Assembly (NCBI GenBank): GCA_041600915.1 | Contig: JBFIJC010000074.1 | Span: forward strand, 1 to 13,969 | Source of the DNA: Nitrogeniibacter sp041600915 | GTDB lineage: Bacteria; Pseudomonadota; Gammaproteobacteria; Burkholderiales; Rhodocyclaceae | Direction: 5' to 3' | DNA: 13,969 nucleotides | Part shown: positions 1 to 6,561 of the stretch, one piece after another | Numbering within the stretch: the first letter of the stretch is position 1 | Layout: each line of letters begins with the position of its first letter | The notes under the pieces: model-generated | The model's input: only the letters and a program-made list of their open reading frames with translations | What the model was told of the DNA's origin: nothing | Database searches by the model: none | Position numbers and translations under genes: made by a program

Positions 1-510
1 GAAGCGCAGGACCAGGAATCGGGCCGGCCGAATGTGATCAAACCCAAGCCGTTGGGTGCGGTGCTGATTCGCGGTAGCGAAGGCACCGCCGTGCAGTTGG
101 CCAAGTGCTGCCATCCGATCCCGGGCGACGACATCATCGCCACCATCCGAAAGGGGCAGGGCCTGGAAGTGCACGTGGACGACTGCCCGGTGGTGGCGCG
201 TCGTCGTGGCGACCGCGGGCGCTGGATCGACGTGGGTTGGGAGCCTGCGGAAGGGCGCTTGTTCGAGGCCGCGATCCGTGTGCTGACGGTCGACAACCGC
301 GGGGTGCTGGCCAAGGTGGCGGCGGCGATTGCCGACGCCAACGCCAACATCCTCAACGTGACCATGGATGTGGAGCAGGCGCCGTACACGGCCTTGCAGT
401 TTGTGCTCGAAGTCGAGAACCGGGTGCATCTGGCGCGGGCGATCCGCGCGGTGCGGGTGCAGCAGTCGGTGACGCGGGTTTCGCGGCTGAAAAGCGAGTC
501 GCGGCGCTGA
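1..510 (+). CDS. spoT: (p)ppGpp synthetase/hydrolase, SpoT/RelA family, C-terminal part (5' end outside window)
   Basis: The frame is open from base 1 and ends at TGA 508-510, giving the last 169 residues of a larger protein. Visible residues 35-43 read KCCHPIPGD, and a further Cys lies at 62 (HVDDCPVV). This is the conserved Cys-rich (zinc-finger-like) segment of long RelA/SpoT proteins. Residues about 87-163 form an ACT domain (AAIRVLTVDNRGVLAKVAAAIADAN is its start, shown here only as a landmark of which the core is VDNRGVLAKV). In this family these C-terminal domains sense ribosome or nutrient state and regulate the N-terminal hydrolase and synthetase domains, which lie upstream of the window. 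SpoT is preferred over RelA because the PIPGD segment and the C-terminal ACT look SpoT-like, but the discriminating catalytic domains cannot be seen. The next gene begins 60 bases downstream on the same strand. Confidence 0.85.
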   Translation, partial: EAQDQESGRPNVIKPKPLGAVLIRGSEGTAVQLAKCCHPIPGDDIIATIRKGQGLEVHVDDCPVVARRRGDRGRWIDVGWEPAEGRLFEAAIRVLTVDNRGVLAKVAAAIADANANILNVTMDVEQAPYTALQFVLEVENRVHLARAIRAVRVQQSVTRVSRLKSESRR

Positions 511-569
511 ATGGCTGGCGCATTGACGGCGACTTGCCTAGAATCGCGTCGCTGAATCAGGAGAAAGTG

Positions 570-755
570 ATGGCACTGTACGAATCCGAGCACACCAAGT
601 TCATGCGCGAGTGGATGGCCAATCATCCGCAGGAGCGCCAAGAGCAGCAGGCCGGCCGCGCCTTGTGGTGGGACAAGCCGCAAGATGTCGATGCCCGTGC
701 GCGCCAACGCGAGGCCAGCGTGCCGAGCAAGCCGTATTACTATCAGACGGATTGA
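570..755 (+). CDS. DUF3460 family small protein
   Basis: This 61-residue protein starts at ATG 570, preceded by a good ribosome binding site (AGGAG at 559-563, six bases before the ATG). It is highly polar, with no signal peptide or membrane segment, so it is probably cytosolic. The N-terminus MALYESEHTKFMREWMANHP, the central GRALWWDKP and the C-terminal KPYYYQTD match my memory of the DUF3460 family, conserved short proteins found mainly in betaproteobacteria. No function is established that I know of. It lies between the SpoT-like gene and the nuclease fusion on the same strand. Its TGA (753-755) overlaps an ATG at 755-757. A TAGAAT at 539-544 could be a -10 box for its own promoter, but no -35 element sits at the right distance. 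Confidence 0.85.
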   Translation: MALYESEHTKFMREWMANHPQERQEQQAGRALWWDKPQDVDARARQREASVPSKPYYYQTD

Positions 756-808
756 TGTCTGAGGCGTTTCTGGCGGGTGGTCGCGCAACGCGACGCCTGA
801 TCTCTTGA
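755..808 (+). CDS. possible 17-codon mini-ORF bridging two genes
   Basis: An ATG at 755 overlaps the stop of the DUF3460 gene (TGATG), and this frame runs 17 codons (MSEAFLAGGRATRRLIS) to TGA 806-808. That stop overlaps the TTG start of the nuclease gene (TTGA at 805-808). No ribosome binding site is visible before the ATG. It could act as a re-initiation bridge coupling translation of the two flanking genes, or mark an ancestral N-terminal extension of the nuclease lost by frameshift, or be chance. I do not claim a functional peptide. Confidence 0.2.
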   Translation: MSEAFLAGGRATRRLIS

Positions 809-2214
809 CGCTACCGCATCGACTGGCCGTGGTCGATCTGGAAACCACCGGGGCTCACCCGGTGCGGGACCGGATCACCGAAATCGCCATTGTTCTGCTC
901 GAAGACGGCCGCGAGGTCGAACGCTGGAGTTCGCTGGTGCGACCCGGTGTGCACATTCCGGGCATGATCCAGAATTTCACCGGCATTACCGACGCGATGG
1001 TGGCCGATGCGCCCGAGTTTTCCGAACTCGCCGACACCGTGCTCGCCTTGCTCGACGACGCGGTTTTTGTCGCGCACAACGCCCGGTTTGATTACGGCTT
1101 TCTCAAGACCGCCTTTGCCGCGCTCGACAAACCGTTCGACGCCGCGGTGCTGTGCACCGTCAAGCTCTCCCGTGCCCTTTACCCGCAGCACCACCGTCAT
1201 GGCCTCGATGCGCTGATTGAGCGTCACGGACTGGTATGCACTGCCCGCCATCGCGCCATGGGCGACACCGAGGTGTTGTGCCAGTTTCTCGATCAGGTCC
1301 GCAGCGCCTTCCCCGCCGATACGCTGGAGAACGCCGTCGCGCGCGCCATGAAGCAGCCGGCGCGTCCGCCGGGCTTGCCCGAGGGCGTGCTCGAAGGCAT
1401 CCCGGACAGCCCCGGTGTGTACTTCTTTTATGGCGAAAACAATCTGCCGCTCTACATCGGCAAGAGCAAGCGGATGCGCACGCGGGTGATGTCGCATTTT
1501 GCGGCGACCCGCCTCAGCGGCAAAGAGGCCGACATGGCGCGACAGGTGCGGCGGGTCGAGTGGGAGCAGACCGCCGGCGAGCTGGGCGCGTTACTGCTGG
1601 AAGCCTGTCTGGTCAAGCACGACACGCCGCTGCACAACCGCCAGCTCCGCAAGAACGACGAGGTCTTCGGGCTGCGCCTGCTGCCGAGCAACAAGCGCAA
1701 AGCCACCGTGCTTGAGCGCGTCCCTCTTTCCGACGGCGATCCGCGCAGTTGGGCGGGGGTGCATGGCGCCTTTCGCACGCGCAAGGAGGCAGACAACCTG
1801 CTGCGCGAGCTGGCCTATCTCTATCAGCTGTGCCCGCGCCGGCTCGGCCTCGATAGCGGCCGCAGCGGCGCCTGCATGGCACACCAGATGAAGCGCTGCG
1901 CGGGAGTTTGCGCGGGCAAGGAGACGCCGGCCGAGCATGACGAACGCCTGCTCGGTGCGCTGAGCGGCAAGGGGCTCAAGGCGTGGCCATGGCCGGGGCC
2001 GGTCTTGCTCCATGAGCATGACCCGGCAACCGGCCTGGCGGCCTATCACCTGCTCGATGCCTGGTGTTATCTGTCGACCGCCGCCACCGACACCGAGGCC
2101 CGAGACGCGTTGCCGGCGGCAAGCTACGCGTTCGACATCGATATCTATCGTTTGTTGCTGCGCTGGTTTGACGCGCCAGCACACCGCGAGGCGGCGATTC
2201 CAGTCGCGATATGA
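805..2214 (+). CDS. DnaQ-like 3'-5' exonuclease fused to GIY-YIG (UvrC/Cho-like) nuclease
   Basis: This 469-residue protein joins two nuclease domains. Residues 7-165 are a DEDDh exonuclease like DNA polymerase III epsilon: D11 and E13 in VVDLETTG, D96 in HNARFDYGF, H149 and D154 in ARHRAMGDTEV. Residues about 198-280 are a GIY-YIG domain: GVY 204-206, YIG 217-219, Arg227, Glu266 and Asn278 align with the UvrC catalytic set. Cys343, 357, 365 and 369 (C-x13-C-x7-C-x3-C, with KRCAGVC) resemble the UvrC four-cysteine segment. Helix-hairpin-helix and UvrB-binding regions of full UvrC are absent. Such fusions are known as 'DNA polymerase III epsilon / excinuclease Cho' proteins, with an inferred role in DNA repair. 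The first usable start is TTG 805, because the frame has a stop at 760-762 and no ATG or GTG between. No ribosome binding site is evident. Domain calls are firm; the start is not. Confidence 0.88.
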   Translation: MTLPHRLAVVDLETTGAHPVRDRITEIAIVLLEDGREVERWSSLVRPGVHIPGMIQNFTGITDAMVADAPEFSELADTVLALLDDAVFVAHNARFDYGFLKTAFAALDKPFDAAVLCTVKLSRALYPQHHRHGLDALIERHGLVCTARHRAMGDTEVLCQFLDQVRSAFPADTLENAVARAMKQPARPPGLPEGVLEGIPDSPGVYFFYGENNLPLYIGKSKRMRTRVMSHFAATRLSGKEADMARQVRRVEWEQTAGELGALLLEACLVKHDTPLHNRQLRKNDEVFGLRLLPSNKRKATVLERVPLSDGDPRSWAGVHGAFRTRKEADNLLRELAYLYQLCPRRLGLDSGRSGACMAHQMKRCAGVCAGKETPAEHDERLLGALSGKGLKAWPWPGPVLLHEHDPATGLAAYHLLDAWCYLSTAATDTEARDALPAASYAFDIDIYRLLLRWFDAPAHREAAIPVAI

Positions 2215-2225
2215 CGTTCACGTCA
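2212..2225. repeat. short palindrome TGACGTTCACGTCA
   Basis: TGACGT and ACGTCA flank TC, a perfect inverted repeat that begins at the stop codon of the nuclease gene. Its centre is 36 bases upstream of the FNR-box centre. It could be a binding site for a dimeric regulator of the nap promoter or a short hairpin (5-bp stem, TTCA loop). There is no T-run, so it is not an intrinsic terminator. Chance is a real possibility for a 14-base element. Confidence 0.3.
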
Positions 2226-2247
2226 GTCGGTGATTTCGCCGCGTAGT

Positions 2248-2261
2248 TTGATCGCAATCAA
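2248..2261 (+). promoter_or_regulatory. FNR/ANR binding site upstream of napF
   Basis: TTGAT-CGCA-ATCAA is a perfect match to the FNR-family consensus TTGAT-N4-ATCAA. It lies in the 112-base gap between the nuclease gene and napF. FNR/ANR proteins bind this site when their oxygen-labile iron-sulfur cluster is intact, so the nap operon is expected to be induced at low oxygen. At a class II promoter the box centre (2254.5) sits about 41.5 bases before the transcription start, predicting a start near 2296. No NarL/NarP-type heptamer (TACYYMT) was found nearby. Confidence 0.85.
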
Positions 2262-2283
2262 GTCAAACGCGTGTTCGCGGGTG

Positions 2284-2289
2284 TCCAAT
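2284..2289 (+). promoter_or_regulatory. predicted -10 element of the nap promoter
   Basis: TCCAAT matches TATAAT at four of six positions and lies where a -10 box is expected if the FNR box is at -41.5 and transcription starts near 2296. It is weak alone, as expected for an activator-dependent promoter. The position rests mainly on FNR geometry. Confidence 0.45.
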
Positions 2290-2326
2290 GAGAACCCACA
2301 CGGTTTTTAGGGACATTGAGTCCGTC

Positions 2327-2824
2327 ATGGATGTCGCCCGTCGCGGATTTCTCCGCGGTCGCTTTCGCCAGGTTGCTGCTGAACCCCGCCCGCCCTGGGC
2401 GTTGGTCGAGGCAGATTTCATTCAGCGGTGTTCGCGATGCGACGACTGCGTGACAGCTTGCCCGACCCGGGTGTTGCGCGCCGGCGATGGTGCTTATCCG
2501 ACGATCGATTTTTCCCTTGGCGAGTGCACCTTCTGCGGCGAATGCGCTGCTGCCTGTGAAACCGGCGCAATCCGGCGTGAAGCGGGCGCCCCGGCGTGGG
2601 CTATGAAGGCGCATCTTGGCGATGCCTGTGTGGCCCGCAAGGGCGTGGAGTGCCGGATTTGTGGTGAAAACTGCGAGGTCGGCGCAATTCGTTTCCGGCC
2701 CGCCCTGGGCGGTATTTCCCGACCGGAAATGAACGAAGGCACATGCACCGGCTGTGGCGCTTGCGTAGCGCCATGCCCTGTCGGCGCCATTGCCGTCAGC
2801 AACCCGATGGAGAGTCAAAGATGA
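2327..2824 (+). CDS. napF: NapF, cytoplasmic ferredoxin-type protein of the periplasmic nitrate reductase system
   Basis: With the start at ATG 2327 the protein is 165 residues, nearly the length of E. coli NapF, and begins MDVARRGFLRGRF like the family's conserved RRG-(I/F)-L-x-GR start. An ATG 13 codons earlier (2288) is in frame but lies upstream of the transcription start predicted from the FNR box, so it is disfavoured. Four cysteine clusters are visible: CSRCDDCVTACP, CTFCGECAAACE, an atypical C-x7-C-x2-C-x3-C group ending in CRICGENC, and CTGCGACVAPCP, consistent with several 4Fe-4S centres. Despite the arginine pair there is no export signal. NapF in E. coli is cytoplasmic, contacts NapA, and is thought to help its maturation. 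Its TGA overlaps the napD ATG (ATGA 2821-2824). Confidence 0.93.
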   Translation: MDVARRGFLRGRFRQVAAEPRPPWALVEADFIQRCSRCDDCVTACPTRVLRAGDGAYPTIDFSLGECTFCGECAAACETGAIRREAGAPAWAMKAHLGDACVARKGVECRICGENCEVGAIRFRPALGGISRPEMNEGTCTGCGACVAPCPVGAIAVSNPMESQR

Positions 2825-3081
2825 AAATCGCAAGTCTTGTGGTTCGGGTCATGCCCGAACACATCCGGGCGCTGACCGAGGCGCTACTTGAAATTCCCGG
2901 TGTTGAAGTGCATGGCACGGCGCCAGACCAGGGTCGCTTGATCGTGACCGTGGAAGACGGCGAGGGCTACTCAACAATGGATTCCATTCTGGCGGTCAAC
3001 CTGAACAAGATGGTGCTCGGGGTGACGATGGCTTATGAATATACCGATGAAGGTCTCGAATTGCAGGAACAGGAGGCGTGA
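2821..3081 (+). CDS. napD: NapD, chaperone for NapA maturation
   Basis: The 86-residue product begins MKIASLVVRVMPEH, with the S-x-V-V-x-x-x-P pattern of NapD, followed by an alternating helix/strand arrangement typical of its ferredoxin-like fold and a charged C-terminal tail. NapD is a small cytoplasmic protein that binds the Tat signal peptide of NapA and delays export until the molybdenum cofactor is in place. The start is fixed by the ATGA overlap with napF. The frame is open further upstream, but that part lies within napF. The stop is one base before the napA ATG, and the napA ribosome binding site (AGGAGG 3071-3076) is inside the napD 3' end. Position between napF and napA is the usual one. 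Confidence 0.93.
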   Translation: MKIASLVVRVMPEHIRALTEALLEIPGVEVHGTAPDQGRLIVTVEDGEGYSTMDSILAVNLNKMVLGVTMAYEYTDEGLELQEQEA

Positions 3082-3082
3082 A

Positions 3083-5626
3083 ATGACTATGGATCGACGT
3101 GGTTTCATCAAGGCCAATGCCGTTGCGGCGGCTGCGGCAACAGCGGGGATCAGCCTGCCTGTGACGGCACAGGCGGCAGATGCGACGGCAACCGATGTGC
3201 GCTGGGACAAGGCAGCCTGTCGCTTCTGCGGCACGGGTTGTTCGGTGCTGGTGGGCGTGCAGAAAGGGCGCGTGGTTGCGACCCAGGGCGACCCGGATGC
3301 ACCGGTGAACCGTGGCCTGAACTGCATCAAGGGCTACTTCCTGTCCAAGATCATGTACGGCGAAGATCGTCTGACCAAGCCGCTGCTTCGCATGAAGGAC
3401 GGCAAGTACAACAAGAACGGCGAGTTCACGCCGATCTCGTGGGATCAGGCCTATGACATCATGGCCGAGAAGTGGAAAGCTGCCATCGCCGCTGACCTGA
3501 AAGCCAACGAGGGCAAGCCGGCCGACCAGATCACCTCCAGCATCGCCATGTTCGGCTCCGGCCAGTGGACGGTGTGGGAAGGCTATGCCGCTGCCAAGCT
3601 GTGGAAGGCCGGTTTCCGCTCCAACAACATCGACCCGAACGCGCGTCACTGCATGGCCTCGGCCGTGGCTGGTTTCATCCGCACCTTCGGCATCGACGAG
3701 CCGATGGGCTGCTATGACGACATCGAGAACGCCGACGCCTTTGTGCTGTGGGGTTCGAACATGGCCGAGATGCACCCGATTCTGTGGTCGCGTCTGACGG
3801 ACCGTCGCCTGACCCACAAGGGCAGCGAAGTGCATGTGCTCTCGACCTTTGAGCACCGCTCTTTCGAGTTGGCCGACAACGGCATGATCTTCACGCCGAA
3901 CACCGATCTGGCGATCCTCAACTACATCGCCAACTACATCATTCAGAACAAGGCCGTGAATCTTGAATTTGTGCAGAAGCACGTCAACTTCAAGAAAGGC
4001 AACGACGACATCGGTTTCGGCTTGCGTCCGACCGACGAGCGCGAAAAGAACGCCAAGAACGCCAGCAAGGCGGGTGGTGCGGCACCGATGAGCTTCGAGG
4101 AGTACGCGGCCTTTGTGTCCGAGTACACCCTCGAGAAAACGGTCAAGCTGTCCGGCGTGCCGGCCGAGCGGCTCGAGCGGCTCGCGCAGCTGTATGCCGA
4201 TCCGAGCAAGAAAGTCGTTTCGTTCTGGACCATGGGTTTCAACCAGCACACCCGTGGGACCTGGGCGAACAACATGATCTACAACGTCCACCTGCTGACC
4301 GGCAAGATCTCCACGCCGGGATCGGGCCCGTTCTCGCTGACCGGCCAGCCTTCAGCTTGCGGCACAGCGCGCGAAGTGGGCACTTTTGCCCACCGCCTGC
4401 CCGCCGACATGGTGGTGATGAAGCCGGATCACCGAGCTTACGCAGAGAAAATCTGGAAGCTGCCGGAGGGTTTCCTCAACGGCAAGATCGGCTTCCATGC
4501 CGTGCTTCAGAGCCGCATGCTCAAGGATGGCAAGATCAGTTGCTACTGGACTTCGACCACCAACAACATGCAGGCCGGTCCGAACATCAACGACGAAATC
4601 TATCCGGGATGGCGCAACGAAAAGGCCTTCGTGGTGGTGTCGGACTGCTACCCGACCGTCTCCGCGCTGTCTGCCGACCTGATTTTGCCGACCGCAATGT
4701 GGACCGAGAAAGAAGGCGCCTACGGCAACGCTGAGCGCCGCACACAGTTCTGGCGTCAGCAGGTTGCACCTCCGGGTGAGGCCACGTCTGACCTGTGGCA
4801 GTACATCGAGTTCTCGAAGCGCTTCAAGGTCGAGGAAGTGTGGCCGGCCGACATGATCGCCAAGATGCCTGAATACAAGGGCAAGACCTTGTACGACGTG
4901 CTCTACGCCAACGGCCAGGTTAACAAGTTCCCGATGTCGGACGTGGCAAAAGCCAATGATCACGCCTGGACCGGTTACATGAACGATGAGTCCAAGGCCC
5001 TGGGTTACTACCTGCAGAAGGGTCTGTTCGAAGAGTACGCGACCTTCGGTCGTGGTAAGGCGCACGACCTGGCTGACTTCGACACCTATCACAAGGCGCG
5101 CGGTCTGCGCTGGCCGGTGGTCGATGGCAAGGAAACGCTGTGGCGCTTCCGCGAGGGCTATGACCCGTATGTCGAGAAGGGCTCTGACATTCAGTTCTAC
5201 GGTCACAAGGACAAGCGTGCAGTGATTTTCGCGCTGCCCTACGAGAATCCGCCTGAAATGCCGGATGCTGAGTACGACATGTGGCTTTGCACCGGTCGTG
5301 TGCTGGAGCACTGGCATACCGGAACGATGACGCGCCGGGTGCCGGAGTTGCACCGTTCGGTGCCGGAGGCGCAAGTCTTCATGCACCCGGATGACGCATC
5401 ACGTCGTGGCTTGCAGCGTGGCATGAAGGTCAAGGTGACCTCCCGCCGTGGCGACATGGTGGCGCAGCTCGAAACGCGCGGCCGTAACAAGCCGCCGGTC
5501 GGCCTGATCTTTGTGCCGTTCTTCGATGAAGGCCGCTTGGTGAACAAACTGACGCTCGACGCGACATGCCCGATCTCGAAAGAGACGGACTTCAAGAAGT
5601 GCGCAGTCAAGGTCACCAAAGCCTGA
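3083..5626 (+). CDS. napA: NapA, periplasmic nitrate reductase catalytic subunit
   Basis: This 847-residue molybdoprotein is close to the family length (about 830). It reduces nitrate to nitrite in the periplasm using a bis-MGD molybdenum cofactor and one 4Fe-4S cluster. The N-terminus carries a Tat signal (DRRGFIK at residues 4-10, an Ala-rich hydrophobic stretch, likely cleavage after AQA near residue 31). Cluster ligands are Cys46, 49, 53 and 81 (CRFCGTGC then NCIKGYF, with Lys83 on the electron path). Cys190 in NARHCMASAVAG is the expected Mo ligand. The start at 3083 is chosen because AGGAGG lies six bases upstream; ATG 3089 is less well spaced. Codon use is strongly biased to C/G third positions, consistent with high expression and explaining long empty reading frames on the opposite strand. 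Confidence 0.97.
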   Translation: MTMDRRGFIKANAVAAAAATAGISLPVTAQAADATATDVRWDKAACRFCGTGCSVLVGVQKGRVVATQGDPDAPVNRGLNCIKGYFLSKIMYGEDRLTKPLLRMKDGKYNKNGEFTPISWDQAYDIMAEKWKAAIAADLKANEGKPADQITSSIAMFGSGQWTVWEGYAAAKLWKAGFRSNNIDPNARHCMASAVAGFIRTFGIDEPMGCYDDIENADAFVLWGSNMAEMHPILWSRLTDRRLTHKGSEVHVLSTFEHRSFELADNGMIFTPNTDLAILNYIANYIIQNKAVNLEFVQKHVNFKKGNDDIGFGLRPTDEREKNAKNASKAGGAAPMSFEEYAAFVSEYTLEKTVKLSGVPAERLERLAQLYADPSKKVVSFWTMGFNQHTRGTWANNMIYNVHLLTGKISTPGSGPFSLTGQPSACGTAREVGTFAHRLPADMVVMKPDHRAYAEKIWKLPEGFLNGKIGFHAVLQSRMLKDGKISCYWTSTTNNMQAGPNINDEIYPGWRNEKAFVVVSDCYPTVSALSADLILPTAMWTEKEGAYGNAERRTQFWRQQVAPPGEATSDLWQYIEFSKRFKVEEVWPADMIAKMPEYKGKTLYDVLYANGQVNKFPMSDVAKANDHAWTGYMNDESKALGYYLQKGLFEEYATFGRGKAHDLADFDTYHKARGLRWPVVDGKETLWRFREGYDPYVEKGSDIQFYGHKDKRAVIFALPYENPPEMPDAEYDMWLCTGRVLEHWHTGTMTRRVPELHRSVPEAQVFMHPDDASRRGLQRGMKVKVTSRRGDMVAQLETRGRNKPPVGLIFVPFFDEGRLVNKLTLDATCPISKETDFKKCAVKVTKA

Positions 5627-5658
5627 TTCCGACCAGCCTGAGTGAATGAGGGCAGCAC

Positions 5659-5686
5659 CGTGCGGGGCAGCAGATCGCCCCGCACG
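5659..5686 (+). repeat. perfect hairpin between napA and napG
   Basis: CGTGCGGGGC (5659-5668) and GCCCCGCACG (5677-5686) form a perfect 10-bp GC-rich stem around an 8-base loop. No T-run follows, so it is not a standard intrinsic terminator. It lies 32 bases after the napA stop and ends 14 bases before the napG ATG. Plausible roles are protection of the upstream mRNA from 3' exonucleases, partial attenuation, or control of napG initiation. Confidence 0.7.
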
Positions 5687-5700
5687 AGCCGCCGCACACC

Positions 5701-6561
5701 ATGAGCACGCAAAACACTCGTCCATCCGCCAATATCAAGTCCGGCCAGGCGCGTCGTCGTTTCCTCAAGGAAATGGCCGGCGCGGCGGGCGGGGCGTGCA
5801 TGTTGGCGCTGGGTGTCGGGCTGTACGGAAAGGAAGCCTCAGCCCGTCCGGCGGAGGCCATTCGTCCGCCGGGCGCCTTGGCGGAGCAGGATTTTCTGGC
5901 CGCCTGTGTGCGTTGTGGTCTGTGTGTGCGGGACTGTCCTTTCGACACACTGAAGCTGTCCGAGCTGGGCGATAACGTGGCAACGGGCACCCCGTTTTTC
6001 GAAGGGCGGAAAGTGCCCTGCGAAATGTGCGATGACATCCCCTGCGTGAAGGCCTGTCCGACCGGGGCGCTCGACCGTGAGTTGACCGACATCGGCAAGG
6101 CGCGCATGGGGCTGGCGGTGCTGATCGACCAGGAGACCTGTCTCAACTTCCTCGGTCTGCGCTGCGATGTTTGTTATCGCGTATGTCCGGTCATCGACAA
6201 GGCCATCACGCTTGAACTGGTGCATAACCCGCGCTCCGATCGGCATGCGATGTTGCTGCCGACGGTGCATTCGGAGCACTGCACCGGCTGTGGAAAGTGT
6301 GAGCACTCCTGCGTCTTGCCGGAGGCGGCGATCAAGGTTCTGCCGCATAAGCTCGCACAGGGCAAATCCGCCGAGCACTACCGCAAGGGCTGGGTCGAAA
6401 AAGAAGCCGCTGGCGGCTCCTTGATCGGTGAGCAGCATCAGTTGCCGATGCGGGGGTTGGAAGATCGCAAGTACGGTGATACGCGTGTGGCACCGGGCTA
6501 TGTGCCGCCGTCGGTGGAACCGGCCAAGCCGGGTGGTATTGATTCAGGGTGGAAGCCATGA
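5701..6561 (+). CDS. napG: NapG, exported four-cluster ferredoxin of the NapGH quinol dehydrogenase
   Basis: The 286-residue protein has a Tat signal (RRRFLK at 18-23, hydrophobic GGACMLALGVGL), so it is probably exported folded and held at the periplasmic face of the membrane. Four 4Fe-4S motifs are visible: Cys69/72/75/79, Cys107/110/115/119, Cys147/155/158/162 and Cys194/197/200/204. NapG accepts electrons from the membrane protein NapH and passes them towards NapC and NapB. It is longer than E. coli NapG (about 230) because of a C-terminal tail of about 70 residues rich in Pro, Gly and charged residues. The ATG has no clear ribosome binding site and sits 14 bases after a strong hairpin. 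The gene ends in an ATGA overlap with napH. Confidence 0.95.
   Translation: MSTQNTRPSANIKSGQARRRFLKEMAGAAGGACMLALGVGLYGKEASARPAEAIRPPGALAEQDFLAACVRCGLCVRDCPFDTLKLSELGDNVATGTPFFEGRKVPCEMCDDIPCVKACPTGALDRELTDIGKARMGLAVLIDQETCLNFLGLRCDVCYRVCPVIDKAITLELVHNPRSDRHAMLLPTVHSEHCTGCGKCEHSCVLPEAAIKVLPHKLAQGKSAEHYRKGWVEKEAAGGSLIGEQHQLPMRGLEDRKYGDTRVAPGYVPPSVEPAKPGGIDSGWKP

Noticed and set aside
523..544. Promoter with TTGACG (523-528) and TAGAAT (539-544) before the DUF3460 gene
   Set aside because: The two boxes are individually good, but the spacer is only 10 bases, far below the 16-18 needed for a sigma70 promoter. TAGAAT may act alone as a -10, but this cannot be supported.
105..755. 216-codon ORF on the + strand reading through the spoT region into DUF3460
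   Set aside because: Only the part from ATG 570 is real. The upstream portion overlaps the SpoT-like gene and is low-complexity Gly/Arg/Ala sequence typical of an out-of-frame GC-rich reading.
2996..4291. 431-codon open frame on the - strand opposite napA
   Set aside because: It is a mirror of napA codon bias (GC-rich third positions remove stops). The translation is His/Val/Arg-rich without recognisable domains, and napA is certain on the + strand. The same applies to - strand frames at 4352-5386 and 11544-12695.
5646..5975. 109-codon ORF starting in the napA-napG gap on the + strand
   Set aside because: It mostly overlaps napG in another frame and its translation has no family features. 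The napG frame has clear Tat and ferredoxin motifs.
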